Assembly: GCA_963457665.1 (NCBI GenBank)
Contig: OY735212.1
Coordinates: forward strand, 15,621,573 to 15,685,572
DNA: 64,000 nt
Direction of reading: 5' to 3'
From: Thysanoteuthis rhombus
Lineage: Eukaryota > Mollusca > Cephalopoda > Oegopsida > Thysanoteuthidae
The position numbers and the translations under genes were made by a program. Position 1 is the first letter of the stretch, and each line of letters starts with the position of its first letter. The notes below the pieces were generated by a model. It had not been told where the DNA came from, did no database searches, and saw only the letters and a list, made by a program, of their open reading frames with translations. This document shows, piece by piece, positions 22,881 through 36,004 of this stretch.

Positions 22881-23114
22881 ATAATTTTCATTTTCAGTCG
22901 GACTAGAAAGGGAAATGGAATCCTACAGAAAACAAGCCTGGTTTCTGTTGGATAAAACTCCACTTTTTTCTATAATTTGGTAGTTACACATGAGATATTG
23001 TTCATTTGCATCGTAGAGAATAATGCTATAAGTGACAGATTTATTGATGTAATTGAATTTTGGCCGCTGATTCAATGTAAATATTGCTATAATTATTTAT
23101 TATTGGAAGTTTTC

Positions 23115-23520
23115 AAACCCTTAAAAGCAACGTTGTCTACCCAAGAACTTGGGCAAATTTTCAAGTACGATTAGGACATGATATTCCTCAAGATGCCATT
23201 AATTTCATCACAGAATTTGAAATGAACTCTGCAACAGTGCGAACTATTCAGTGTTGATTCAAAAGCTTTATATCTGAATATACGGATACAAATAACAAAC
23301 TTTGAGGGAGGTCTAAACCTGTTCTTAATGATGAGGTATTCATGGACACCCGAGACCAGGGGCCAATGGTCAAAGATTTGAGCACTTTCTGGAGACTTTA
23401 GGACTCCAACAGCGACCATTTCACGACATATCAAAACAATTTGATGAGTTGAAAATTTGAAAAATGGGCTTCACATAGACAGAATGAAATGTTCTATGAC
23501 AATGCCCGAACCTACATACC
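23115..23520 (+). pseudogene. mariner-like transposase, N-terminal DNA-binding region (broken)
   Basis: This is a fossil of a Tc1/mariner-superfamily transposase of the SETMAR/mariner type. Successive frames give EFEMNSATVRTIQC then FKSF, the first helix-turn-helix, where the expected Trp (QRWF in the family) is a TGA stop. RSKPVLNDEV corresponds to the GRP.VL.DE linker. TPTATISRHIKTI and VENLKNGLH correspond to the second helix-turn-helix (T.STISRHL..I) and linker. There are at least three stops and two frameshifts. The catalytic DD(D) domain is absent here. A C-terminal piece of a similar element lies at 39.9 kb but is not contiguous. Confidence 0.75.
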
Positions 23521-25555
23521 CCAACTGACAGTGTCTAACCTAAGCATCCTGCATATTCACCTGTTCTCGCACGAATACCGAAGTTAGACAATGTCGAGCA
23601 TAGCCAGAGCCTAGGTGGGTGACCAATTGCGTATACCAGGTGCCGTTACAATCTCGTTAATCCTCCTGGGACAGTGGTCCCAAACCTTTTCATGGTCATT
23701 TCCCACTTTTATCAATAAGATGAATAGTTTTCCATTCTCCCATTTAAGTAATTTACAGCAAAGAATAATATCAAATGATTATTTTGTTTTTCGTATAATT
23801 AGGCGGCTTTATAATAAGTATCAGTCTAATGTATAATTCTACAGCGACTGCTGTGTATTTGTTATTCAAAGAAAGCAGGCATAATAATTGGGAGCACCTC
23901 ATTCGAAATTCCGATTTATTACACAAAAACACTAGTTGTGCTATCATAACTGATATACACATCAGACTGCTCTCTATTCTTGTTTCTTTGAAGATAGTAG
24001 TTCGATCTGTGGTTCAATAAGAGTGATCTTGAATCGTCCTCAATTGAGAGCATTTTTTTTTCAAGAAGGTAGAAGTGTAGAAACGAGATAGACCTCGAGA
24101 GGAGGTCTATCGGTACACTAAGCCCTACAACGCAAGCCAAAAGACCCACCCTCCTCCTGTCTCCCCCCACCCAGAACCCACCGATTGTCCTGGCAGCGAG
24201 CGGCAAGAAATGAATAAGTGAATCACGTGCGCTGACACACGTCACCGTAGCCAATCCAGACGACATCTGAAGTGTGTTGTACTATTCGTCTATTTCCCTT
24301 TTTTCAATTACTTGCTTCCTTTCTCGCATAATTTCCGCTACATGAAGAATAGAGAAATCATGTTCGCCATCTTTTTTTCATCATATTTTGTACTCTGTGC
24401 TTCGTGCGTTTGTAACCCCATGAACAGGATATTATATTCGACAACTTCAAATGCGCTAAATTACGTATATAAACGTGTCAATTTTCTTGTTCAAAACATG
24501 ATGGAAAATGTTTAAATTCTTATTCTAGTTATCATTAAACAGTTGAAAATATTTATGAGATTCAACTTGAGTTCAATTTTTAACCGCTACTCTTCAAGTT
24601 TCATGTTTTATTTAATATGCCATGGATCAACAGAGTGGCCTGTATAATACAGCACGTGACGTTTTATATTCTCAGTCTGTAATTTTTTTCGGGGGAAATA
24701 AATATTGAATGCTAACCAAAGATTAATATCCATTACTTGGTTGCTTTTGTTTTGGGGGGGATTTGGGGGGGGGGATGGTAATGCGTAAAAAAATTCGGAT
24801 CAATTCTGTTTGAATATAAACAAGATATCTGTGCGATTACAAAATTGTTTAAACCCTACGGTCATTTTTTTCTAAATGCATGGGAAAAGCTAGAATACTT
24901 TTTAAAAGCTCATCACTCGGGTTTGAACACTGATTTATAGCCCCCGTGGGAAACGTGGAACTATCTCAACCACGAGATGGTGTGATATTCTTGCCAACTG
25001 ACAAAGAGTAGGATCGAATTCAGAGCTTCATGTAACCCTTTCAAGACTCCTGGGACAGATATATCCCAAGATTTTGTAATAACTGCTGGAATGTATATGA
25101 CCCGTAGATATCTTTCAAAAGTCTACTGGGACATATGTCACGAAAAATGGAGCAAATGAGATTTTCCCGTCTTTTACAACCGCACACAATAACGGCATCA
25201 TAGAATGAAACCTTCACAGAAACAAGTTCGCAACGACAGAATAAGAAAGGTGTATAGGCAAAGCGATCTGATAATTCTATGTTTACCATCTGATCCGGTA
25301 TAAATGTCTAATGGGGCAAATGTATACAACCATGCATTTGGTTCTTCAAAATATGAACAATGATTTTGATTTAATGAAAGAATAGTTTTATTTAACGACT
25401 GAATAAAAAATTTAAAAAAAAAACACATCAGAAAACTTATTCCTTTTTTTTTACCCTTTATAAATTCAAGCACGTTGATAGGTTACTCTTAAGAGAGTTA
25501 ACCTTCAACTAGTAGCTTTCTTTCTCGGGATATTTATAGGCTTGTTCGTAATTCA
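23521..25555. other. No convincing gene; one hAT-like end
   Basis: ACAGTGGTCCCAAACCTTTT at 23671-23690 resembles a hAT left end. A plus-strand frame at 24342-24515 begins with a signal-peptide-like stretch (MFAIFFSSYFVLCASC from an internal Met) but is AT-rich and unsupported. GACCTC and GAGGTC around 24092-24110 form a small hairpin. The remainder is unrecognised. Confidence 0.4.
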
Positions 25556-25559
25556 ATCC

Positions 25560-25870
25560 CAGTGTTAGATGCTGTTCATCTAAATCTAGATGATTCAGGT
25601 TGCACGCAGATGTCAGAAATTGCTGTTATAATTTTTAACAGGATTCGGAATATTCTTATTTCATTTATAGCTATAAAATAAGTGATACATCAAGTGAAAT
25701 AAGTAATGATTTGATGAAATAAATGTCGACGAATTAAGTCTCATTCAATTAATCGACAATATGTTTCCTTTTTTTTTTCTTATACTTATTTGGATAGTCT
25801 AGATGTTTCTAGATGTTTTTTTTGACACAATTTTAGATGTAAATACGAAAATAAATTTGGTGACATTGCT
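25560..25870 (+). mobile_element. MITE family 1, copy b
   Basis: CAGTGTTAGATG at the left, CATCTAAATCTAGATG, TCAGAAATTGC, ATATTCTTATTTCATTTATA, TCTAGATGTTTCTAGATG, CACAATTTTAGATGTAAAT and a right end at GGTGACATTGC match copies a and c in order and spacing. Confidence 0.75.
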
Positions 25871-27490
25871 TAACCCTCTTTTTCCTGACTTCACGTCTTC
25901 GTAATCCTATACGACACAACCCTTTTCTGAGAGGCAGGGTGATTATTGAAGTCGACAGCCATACCGGAGTTCGCACGTCCCTTTTCCAGACAATCGCACT
26001 GGAATGCTGAAAGGTTTTGGATAGATAAGTAGAAAAATACTGTGAGCTCTCGTTGAAACAGCACTCATTCTAACGGCACTATTCAATGAAAACACGTGTT
26101 CGAACGGCACGTTTGTTACTGCATGCAAGCAAAACTACTGTCGGAGATAATACTTTTTCCCATGCAGATTATTAAACAAATGATTTGCTTGCCGTGTTTC
26201 TGAAAATGCATGCTGTATTTCTTTTTTTTTTCATAAGAGAACTAACCGAAGGTGATTTATAGACGGGAGTCTACTGTAAATAAATGATAAACAGCCAACT
26301 CGTGACTAAAAGTAACTAAGCTGGAGCCCTCATGCTGGATTCTGCATCCAGGGGCAGATCCAGGAAGACCTTTAGAATTTTCCGATTCTCTTCATTTGTG
26401 CTGTTTTCTTTCCATCTCTTTTCGCTAGGTCTGACGATGCCCCCACCCACAACCTCCAGATTTTTTCTAGATTTTTTAAAGATTATTTCTTAAATAATTT
26501 TTTTAGATTTTTCAGAGTTCTTCAGATATATTGTGCTTCTAGATCTCAGGTGCCCCATTTGCAGAGTCTGCGGCGTGATCAACTCTCAAAGGCGCCGCCT
26601 AATATACGAAAATTCTCCTGGTAATGGTAATTTTGATGCGCCGGAGAACGGTCACGCTGTCAGAGAGCTAAAATACGACTGGCACATCGCGTATCATTCA
26701 ACCCATATATACACAATTCAATGTTAGATTATGCCGTGTTTATTTGAAGAGGAGACATATTTTTTTATCAATTCGAATTACATAATTCATTATTTTTTCA
26801 CCTAACTAATCTTAATACATGTACGTGAATTGTTGAGTATTTCTTAACTTGATGTGCCGTGTAAAAATATATATGCTCCAAGGGGAGCCGTAATTCGAAA
26901 AAGTTTAGGAACTACTACCCTAATACGTCTCTAGTCTATCCTTAAAATAACATACAGGAATTAATCAGCTTTTAGTCGTCTTTCTAGAAGTATATTTTTA
27001 AGTAGAGAACTCGGTGTGGCATATTTCTTGTACATCCGGTTGTCAGAGTTCTGACTTCGGTAAAAGATAATTACACACTGCCTGACGATATCACAGCGAC
27101 AAAACCATCTTCTTAAGGGCTGAACCCAACAGCTTTTATTATTTTCTTTGAATTAAAATAAAGAAAATAGTCAGTTTGAATAAGGAAGCTGGGCATTTGA
27201 ACAAATGTTTGGTAAAAGGATCTCACGCACTGACAAAGTAACAGGAAGTAGGAGCCGCGTTTATTCGGTCATTTGGGGCTGGCTCCCCTGGGGGTGTGGA
27301 CGTCGATTGGTACAAAGAGTCGATGAGGGTTAAGATAGCCCCCCTCCTCAGTTTGGGAAGCTCATATAGGAACATACAACCTTACCCCCAATAAAAGAAA
27401 CACTCCCTAATATATACACTCTTCATACGGGTTATCATTTTGTAAACTATGACTATTTCTAACTTTTTTCCAGTCTAAGCTCAACTCATG
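25871..27490. other. No recognisable gene
   Basis: AGTTTAGGAACTACTACCCT at about 26904 resembles an inverted hAT end. A TAGATTTTTTAAAG-rich patch at 26455-26530 resembles the subterminal part of MITE family 1. No coding signal was recognised. Confidence 0.4.
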
Positions 27491-27494
27491 AAAT

Positions 27495-27800
27495 ACAGGC
27501 TTTTCAAAATTTCACATTATGCCACTTATTCGCTTTTACGAAGAAAGGCGAAAAGCGAAAATAAAATTTTGAGTCCGTTTTGCAGCGAGCCGTTGTATAG
27601 GCTCACACTATTACCCTAAGCACCGACCTTTACCTCTTTCCAACCAAACTCTGACGACAGTCTGAAATACCATCATCACTATCTTGGTGGTGTGGGAACG
27701 CTCAAAAACCTCTTCCATATAAATTAATGTTAATTGCTTATCCGCTTTACGCCATTTTGGCATATGAAAGATTTTCATTGAAACGATCTACAATTTCTCT
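27495..27800 (+). repeat. Dispersed repeat family H, copy 1
   Basis: Blocks CGCTTTTACGAAGAAAGGCG, ACCATCATCACTATCTTGG, TCCATATAAATTAATG and GCTTTACGCCATTTTGGCAT are also found in order at 54735-55040. The class is unknown and there is no coding content. Confidence 0.6.
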
Positions 27801-28470
27801 TATTTCATATTTTCAACGTCATGTATGACAGGAAATAATGATGGAAATTGATGTCGGGAATTGCGAATTACCTTACGAGTATCCCCTTGCCATTCGCGAT
27901 GTAAAGGAGCCTCAACGACTCGGCGAAAAATTATTCTCTTTCCTAACCATCAATCAGCACAATTCGATCCTTCTCCAGACCCTGACCTCAGTCGCTATCG
28001 ATTGAATTAGAATTCAGTTTTTCTTTACTGAAGCGTCCATTATGGTTTAGCAGGATTGAGTCTTAGAAGAAACAGAAACTGAGTTTCCCTTTCCTAAGGT
28101 TGGACAAAAAAAAAAACAAATATCCATGCAAAATTCTTTAATTAAATCAATCCAAGTAAGCGAATTGCTTTTCATCGCTTTGAGTCGCCAGCAGCAATCT
28201 TTGATTACGATTTGTCAGGAATGTCTTATCAAAATCGGAGACCAGGAATCAAAATTAATTTTCCGAGTGAATGAATGATAGACGTTCCGCTTGTTAAATA
28301 CCTTGGGCAATAAAAATGGCCGACATCCTACACAAAATCAAGTGTATTTTTGAAGAAGAGAACAAAAGACTTCAAGATGGGATTTATTTACCTCGGTCAA
28401 CGAAGAGATGTACGTATTCACTCATGTCTATCCGTCAGTCTATTTACTCTGAAGCTCCATTTTGTGTGTG

Positions 28471-28472
28471 TG

Positions 28473-28514
<42 letters not shown>
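28471..28514. repeat. (TA)n microsatellite
   Basis: About 20 TA units after a short GT/GTA stretch. Confidence 0.95.
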
Positions 28515-28515
<1 letters not shown>

Positions 28516-31080
28516 TGGAAAAATTTGTTACCTCTAGTTGGGAGAGTCTTTGTTATGGACAGAGAAATAAAAGTCACACTGTTCATTTTCATGGTAGATT
28601 ACCACCTTCAGCGCCAACGGGTTTTGTTTTGTTCTTGTTTTTTTGTAGACGAGAGTAATCCAAGAATAGATCAATAGGCGCCCCCGCCTCAGAGATTAAA
28701 ATAGCATCGTTGGAAAGCAGGTATTAGTCACAGCAGTGTGCGGAGGACAGAATGAAGACAAGGTGCGAATTTCTAAAAAGGGGATGTTACGGAATTAACG
28801 TCCTTTAGCTCTGAAAGTGTTGCTGCTAGCGTTTCGGTTGCCGATACGAAAATAAGAATCGACAAACCGAAAAACGAATGGTTGCTGAGACTTGTATTGA
28901 CTTCATACTAAAATCCTTTAGGAAAGGCATGAATCTAGCTCTCTGTCTCATCACAAGCTATTTCGACAAAATGACTCGTCCGTGGCATGCCACGATGGTT
29001 AATGGCGAAGAATCTTCTGCTGAAAACCCACGTGTCGTATTTCATATTCTGTGGGTGTGCTAAATAAATCTCCATTAAGCATGTGATGTCCATGTGTGGG
29101 GTGAGGGGAATGCCCTATTTGCTCCTTCAGCGGACGCCCATGGTGCCATAGTAACTTGCCAACCATCACTCTAGGCTATGCGCCCGCTAATTGTGTACAG
29201 CTTCCTGTCATTTGTATTAATGTGGGTGTGTTTGCCAGCATCTCCAAGTAAGACTATAATAAATTAAAATGTAGGTCACTGTTATTCTAATGGCGAAAAT
29301 AATTCGTGACGTAATAGCAATCAAATTATTCACTTGGTTGGTTGTCGCCATTGAAAGTAACTGGTATACTTGAGGAGAAAGGACAAAAGACGACTAAAAA
29401 GCACTCAGATAGCGCATACCTCTGCTATACACCAGTGATTCCCAACCGGGTGGTCGAGGGGTTACGCAGTCCAAGGCGAGGATAAGGCTTTTAGGTAAAA
29501 AATGAAAATCGTGATGAATGGATTTGTCTTAAAGGTGGTGGGTAAGTGTTATGGAAAATAGAGTACCAGAGGTCAGAATTCCCTTTACCAGTTTCATTTA
29601 TGAAAATTTTTTTTTATTTATTTTTAGTGTTAGCTTTTTCTCGTTGTGTTTAATGGTTTTATCAACTTCAATGATTTTCGACGTTCACTTCCCAGAATTG
29701 ATTGAGATAAGTGTATTTTGACATGATTCGTAGCACCGACCACGGATTCCAGGAAAAAAAGTTATATGTCTCGATAAAACTTCTGAAAAACGGTAAAACT
29801 AGTAATCTTATTGACAAAAGTAGAGAATAACGTTGTAAAGGGCCTGATTTAAGCCAATTGATGTCCAAAGTACAACAAGTTACCCCCACGACCCCCTTAT
29901 TGCTTATCTAAAAGAATATTAATATCTTGATTGAGACAATCAATACTGCTGTTGAAGCAATAAACAATATAAGCAATTTATCAACTTATAACAAGGATCA
30001 AAGGAAACAGATGAATTTCAATTTCAAATGTCAGCATCAACATGTCTTCAATAGATCTCTAGTGAGGGGTTCGAATTGCAATCAGTAAAACTGATCCCCT
30101 ACTTTGAGTCAGCAGCATTCACACTTGTATTTTTTCTACTTGTAATTCAAACATTTTTCAGCATAACAACGGGCGAGAGAAGTAACTTATCTATTCATTA
30201 ACCTTTTCTCCAATTATCAGTTGATCATCCCCAACACTGCAATACATTGGTTAGGTGATGGTTTCCAAACCAGACCTGGGTTTTTTTTTTGGGGGGGGGG
30301 GGGTATCATCATTTTTTTTAAAACATATTGCCTCGGACGTTTCTTACTGGACAACTTATCCTTTGAAAATCTAAAAGGAAGACGATTCTCATGTTTCAAG
30401 ACCCTTACAAAGAATAATTAACGCACAAAATGGGATGAATATTTTAAACCTTTTTTTTTTTTCTCTTTTTTTTTACTAGCCTATTCGGTTTTATCGAGAA
30501 AATGATCTGGTCTCTACAAGTCAAAATGCCCGTAGAAGAAAAACACGGGGGGTGCTCCTTTCTCTTCGTGTGTCTAAAGCACGTGCTTTTTTAATTGTTA
30601 CTCCAGTCCTGCTGCCTTTGATTGAACAACGCTAGACGTATAACAGCTGACGACATGGATATAACGTTTGGTCATATTGGACTTACAACAATATCTCAAG
30701 CGGTGTCGACTCAACTATAGACGACCAGGATTCGCAAACATGACTATTTCAGGAACATTAAAAGAAAACTCGTGATATATCACTGAACCAACTACATTTT
30801 ATGGAAAATGTTGTCAGGTTTAATGTAGACAGGAAGCACATAATCCAGCACACCTGGAATACATAAAGGGGATTTCCAGAAATACCTAAACCGTTCGGTC
30901 ATCGGGAGTTTTAATAGTGCTAAACAGAGTACCAATCGAATGACGGCCCATATATCCTGTTAGAAAAAAAAACAGGAGTGCTTCTTGTCAGTCAGTGCAT
31001 GCAAACAAGTCTCACCGAAGCAACTATGAGCAGCCTCTCAATTACCATTTCGAAATTCTGTACTGAAGTGTTTTGGTTTT
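28515..31080. other. No recognisable gene
   Basis: CAGTGATTCCCAACCGGGTG at about 29432 resembles a hAT left end. A G-run at 30291-30302 sits beside T-runs. No splice-supported open frame was seen. Confidence 0.45.
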
Positions 31081-32380
31081 TTAAGATGGTGTAATGGTTA
31101 GCATGTCCGATTACCCATGTGAGTATCCCAACTCGTACAGCTCAGGGTGTGCCCTATCCACCTCCATCAGCCGCTTAATAATCTAGGGAAACACTCCCAA
31201 AACCTAACTCGTTCGCACAAATTTATTTTCTAGAGTCTATCTGTACCTCCACCCCAATAGTTCGGAGGAATTAAAGACCTGTTAAGATTTTCTAATCAAA
31301 AGACAACTATCGTAAATTATGCAATGGGGAGAACTTGGTTTAACGTATTTTGTTTAAAAACACTATTTGTTTCAGCAAGTTTAATTGTATCCACTAGTCT
31401 CAGCTGTTCTCAAAATACCAGCCAAAGATTTTTCAGTTTAATATTTCCCTCAAAAACAAGAATTTTCTTGTTTCTTTCAATACTGTACGTTTTTACTTCC
31501 CATATGCTTTCCCCATCCTAACAATAAACCTTCCACAAACGACTTTGTTTTGTTCAGATCTTACTAAATTGTGTTAGAGGCCATTGTTTCCTACCCAAAC
31601 AGCTCACTCCAACCCCTAGCTAATTGGATTTTGACAGATTTCCCACCCTCTGCTTATCAAGCCCCGCCTTATCAAATTGTCACAGATTTTTCAACCCTCT
31701 GCTAATTCCAACCCTGCAGCAATTGAGCACCCTAAACGTACTCAATTAGCTGCTGAGTGCACAGTGATATTTGTCTTAATGAAGAGCTTTCTGCACTTTT
31801 CGCGCGAACGAGGAATTGTGTGACGCAGACGTCCCTAAGGAAAGCCGAGACCTTGCTTATATGCACAAGGTTCAGATGCACTCAGCGCTGAAATACAATT
31901 GTGATTATTGTTTTCCTTCTCCCCTATCATGGCTTACACAAACAGCAAGTAATCAATACCATGCATTGTGGCTGATTATTTATGAAATAAAATGATGGGG
32001 AGCTCTTGCCCTTTTCCTTTATATTTTGTGGGCTGTAAAAAGCTCATTCAACGCTACCAGTGAAAAAACATAAGCACCTTAATAACCACAGGAATATTTT
32101 AATCTTTCAAAAAATATTAGAAGTTGGGCAAAAGGACAAGCATCATTATTGCTGTACATGATTGAACAAGTCAGAAAATCAGACCATAGATACACGAGGC
32201 TGTTGAAATAATGATGATATATAGAGACAAGACTGACTGCTCCGGGGTCAAACTTTAACCTCTAAACCGATTGAAGATGTTCACTGCAACTTTTGAAATT
32301 GTATACATATAATAGATAAAGAAAATTATTTTTCTTTTGTATGAATCCGTCTATTTATTAGAATGATAAATTTTCGTTGG
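31081..32380. other. No gene; degenerate SINE-like head at 31090
   Basis: GGTGTAATGGTTAGCATGTC at 31087 has an A-box look and may be a degenerate family B head. ATTGAGCACC...AATTAGCTGCTGAGTGCAC at about 31723-31761 resembles a family B body block. The end GAGGCTGTTGAAATAATGATG near 32197 resembles a non-LTR tail. All are weak. Confidence 0.35.
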
Positions 32381-32384
32381 TGTT

Positions 32385-32520
32385 TCAGACTTGTCAATTT
32401 AACTCAATCAGTGAGAGAGTCCTTGCAAACAATTGGTCGTGAGTTCAAATCACGGCAGGATTGTTATTGTTACGGTAGGGAAACAAAGTCAACTCAAAAC
32501 TTCGTATTGGAGTTTAACAA
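32385..32520 (+). mobile_element. SINE family C, copy at 32.4 kb
   Basis: A box TTTAACTCAATCAGTGAGA; B box GTGAGTTCAAATCACGG; then TTGTTATTGTTACGGTAGGG and AACAAAGTCAACTC. The end TTGGAGTTTAACAA matches the copy at 48.6 kb. It is part of the open frame 32363-32764, which is therefore not a gene. Confidence 0.75.
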
Positions 32521-33027
32521 TAGCAAGCAACAAACAGTGGGGGTCATGTTATATTCGATATCTAGCGAGGGACGTTACTCTCATTTTGGTATGTCAGTCA
32601 ATCAGTCAGTGACGGTGATCTGTACCAGAGACGCTAGCGCATCTAAAAACAATGACATTCGAAACTGGTCATTATTTAGCGGACGACAAGTCATCTTAAT
32701 AAACAGGGATAGGAGGCCCCGGGGGGAGATACAATCAATACCACGTGATGTAATCAGGTGTTGATTAACCAAGGATGAATCACTGAACAACAAGGACCTG
32801 CCTGTCTTGGGAGTTGCAATGTAAAGACAATGGTCGAAACTCAATCTCTCAGGCGTGAAGCCAGCATACAATGGCTAAATCAAACACGTGAATAACGCGC
32901 GAAAACTGAATGGCGTATTTTGATAAGCATAGATGGTTTCCGGTAAATTTAGCTTTGTGCGCATGCGTGAGTGCCCTGGCACCTGCCACGTGGAACTAAT
33001 AAGGGATTTTAATGGATGCTTCAAGTG

Positions 33028-33290
33028 CGTCCGTCCGATTGGATAGCGTATTGGTTAGCACACCATTCTCACGCGCAGAAGGTACCGGGTTCAAAGAAGG
33101 AAGAGTGAAGAAAAAGTACGGAAAACTTTTTGGGTAAATTTCCCCGTGCGCTCAACAGCTAATCAAGTTCATGAGTGCTGTGTGATTAGAGTGGAAGCAT
33201 CTTGCCTAGGGAATTATTATAAAAACTGGTAACAATAAGGTCCTGGTCTCGACCAGTCTTGAAACATGCAAGGATCACTAAGCTGACACA
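33028..33290 (+). mobile_element. SINE family B, plus-strand copy
   Basis: The head has A box TATTGGTTAGCACACCA and CGCGCAGAAGGTACCGGGTT with the B box GGGTTCAAA. The body is AACAGCTAATCAAGTTCATG, AGTGGAAGCATCTTGCC, AATAAGGTCCTGGTCTCGAC and AACATGCAAGGATCAC. It is the direct counterpart of 9045-9330. Confidence 0.8.
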
Positions 33291-33722
33291 TGTTATTAGA
33301 ACTGGGATTTCGTCACTGGCCATACAGGGGTGTAACCAATGGAGGAGGGGACTATATAGAGACTCCCCCAGGCCGCTACTATTTATAGTAGTCCAACTAC
33401 TGCATTTCTACTCACATCATACAACAACAAGGATATATTTGTGCACACGCACATTGCATACATAATAGATAATTCATCCTTTGGGGATGTTTTCCACCAA
33501 TTGAGAGATAGTCCATGTCAATTTATAGCAAATTTTCCTTCTTCATCAAATTTCACTAAATGTTAGAGGGGCTGCACAAGACACCAAGCCGAATACTCTA
33601 ATGAATGTTGTCTCATTGTCAAGAGATAGACTTTACTTGAAGCATGTCGCCAATCTAATGCCCTTGGCAAATGGATGAATCCAGTCTGAGCCAACAGCTG
33701 TAAATCTGTAAAAGGAAGACCG

Positions 33723-33723
<1 letters not shown>

Positions 33724-33768
<45 letters not shown>
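33724..33768. repeat. (CT)n microsatellite
   Basis: About 22 CT units. Confidence 0.97.
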
Positions 33769-33769
<1 letters not shown>

Positions 33770-33771
<2 letters not shown>

Positions 33772-34469
33772 GCCTGAGAGAATTCTTTGATTCCCATCAT
33801 CACAAGCAATTGTTATTCCAATTCCAATGGAAGCACCGTTTATAGAAACCCTCAGACTTTGCCGCTGGAATTCCAATTAGAACCCAAGATTGGAACCTCC
33901 ACAACAAGCAGATCGCAATTGTAATAACAACGCATAAATCTTATCTAAATTACTGACTTTCTCCATTTCTTTTCCGCATCACTTGGTACTTCGAACGACT
34001 ACACCAATCTAGCTCAGTGGTACGGCTTGGAAATGAAGCCCCCAAGGTCACTTTTTTTCCAGCCACAATCTTGCAAATGTTCCTTACTACGGACCAAGCG
34101 ATAATGTAACTGACTTGCTCTGTGGTGTTTGGTTAGGGAGTCTCTTCAACTACCATTAATCTGGAGGGAAGACACGGGATTTTGTTTAACACACGAGGAA
34201 AATACACAAGATTCGTTTGAACTTATCATTTAAGAAAATAAAGGTATCCACTTAGTCTAACTCATTCGCGAATTCAAGATTTATTCCGAAATTTTCTGAT
34301 TAATCATTTCTTCTATCTTATTAACAAATATTACTGGAATATTCAGTTTGAGACATTTACTGCTAATCGAAGAATTAAAAGAAGAAGAGCTGGAAACGTC
34401 CAGACAGCAACGGAGATTTGGAATGCATCAATTAATCACTTCAAACCCCTCCAAGTTTATAGCAGGTCT
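33770..34469. other. No gene; tRNA-like fragment at 34010
   Basis: CTAGCTCAGTGGTACGGC at about 34009 is an A-box-like motif, but no B box follows within tRNA distance. Confidence 0.45.
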
Positions 34470-34610
34470 TGATTTGCAATGTTAGTTTATGCTAAATTGG
34501 TCTTTTATCTTGTGTCTGGCAACATACACGCTTGTTTGGGGTTTGTTCGTTTTGCCTTTTTAATCTATTCTTCTTTGCCGATCACTGCACCAAAAAGGCG
34601 AGAGGAGACC
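34470..34610 (-). repeat. Dispersed repeat family F, fragment (minus strand)
   Basis: TTAGTTTATGCTAAATTGGTC then TTTTATCTTGTGTCTGGC is the inverted form of the GGGACCAATTTAGCATAAA block. Confidence 0.55.
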
Positions 34611-35685
34611 TGTATGGATCTTTTTTTTTAGATACATTTATTTTGTTTCTGGTTGCTTCTCGTATTTTACCGCGATCGGCACCAAAACTAGAAAACCCGG
34701 TTTACTAAAACTAGTTTGCTCACTAACGCATTACGATAGGCATCCATCATATACTTATACTTCTATCTAGTGAGTGGGTGTTAGAGTTATTAGTGTTCTG
34801 CATAAGGCGAACTTTCTAAAGGGTTATAAATTGTGGGCAAATAAGCTCGGAAGAAAGAGAAAAAAGACCCGAGGTATTTCTGTCTAAATGGGTACCACGC
34901 ACCAGGCCCCAAAATTGGAAGAGGCTGGGAGGCAGGGAAAAGTAGCAACGGGATCCGCAAGGGGTGGATTTTATTTCCTGAGATTTCTTTCCAAGATTTC
35001 TTCGTAAGCGTGCCGACCGATCACTGAGGCGCACGGGCATGCGCACACGCGCCTGCACCCATGTTCACAAGCAGGGCCGAACAAAATCAGTAATAGGCTT
35101 AGGCCAGATAGGAAATGTGGGTCCCGTTTCAAACTGCTCATTAAGTATTTTTGGCATTAGTGCTAAATGCATATAGGAATGGTCATTAGTTGCAAATGAG
35201 CTAAAGCATTACATTTTTTTTCTAATCGTTGCTATTGAAAATGTTGAATTATAATATAAGATTTGAAATTTAAATTCATTTCTGGGATCAAGTATGGAAA
35301 ATGAGGCCCCTCTGCCCCCTCACAAAGTCTTGCTCTTTCGAGTGAATTGGAAACAAATCTATTGATATTTTAAAACTTATTTGTAACTTAAGGTCCACCC
35401 TGTGCATGTACAAATCGCCTATATGATGTTTTCATTAGTAACAGGACAGAATGAAGGAACTAGAACTATTTATTGAAAAATAAGGTAAACGACTTGTAAA
35501 TTTATTCAAGGTGATCATGATTCTTTCGCATTCTGCTGTAAGCTCTCTCGAAAGCATAGCCCCGTGTCAGCTAGCCCATCTGCTCACCCGTTCACAGAGT
35601 CGGAGAAGTTTATTCACACCCACAGAAAATTATCTGCACATCACGCATTCATCAACTTTGACAAATATAAACGTGTTTAGAATAT
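34611..35685. other. No recognisable gene
   Basis: A moderately GC-rich patch at 34850-35090 gives an open minus-strand frame (34816-35058) with no family motif. The rest is AT-rich. Confidence 0.45.
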
Positions 35686-35689
35686 TAGT

Positions 35690-35936
35690 TACGTTATTTC
35701 CATAACTGCTTGAACACACACACACTGATCGAAGGATACAATCTCACGTATGTTACAGTGAGATCGTAGAACTAATGCTTTTGCGAAACCCATGACCATT
35801 TCAGTAATTCCATGTAACACAATCTGTGTAGTGATGGTTAATAAGCATATACTGCTGACTATTACTACTGTTATAAGTTCGATCTTCACAAGCAACCTCA
35901 AAACTGAGCTGCATATACAATGCAAATACTGATGCA

Positions 35937-35940
<4 letters not shown>
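35690..35940 (+). repeat. Dispersed repeat family E, copy 1 (tRNA-like core)
   Basis: GATGGTTAATAAGCATATAC (A-box-like) and TATAAGTTCGATCTTC (B-box-like) are followed by GAGCTGCATATACAATGCAA and ATACTGATGCA. The flanking AGTAATTCCATG and GCTGCATATACA blocks recur at 37.7-37.95 kb. Confidence 0.55.

Positions 35941-35984
<44 letters not shown>
35938..35984. repeat. (TA)n microsatellite
   Basis: About 23 TA units directly at the end of the family E copy. Confidence 0.97.
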
Positions 35985-35987
<3 letters not shown>

Positions 35988-36004
35988 CATTCTACAATAT
36001 ATAT

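Noticed and set aside
32363..32764. 133-codon plus-strand frame as a gene
   Set aside because: Its first part is a family C SINE head and body. The remainder has no domain.
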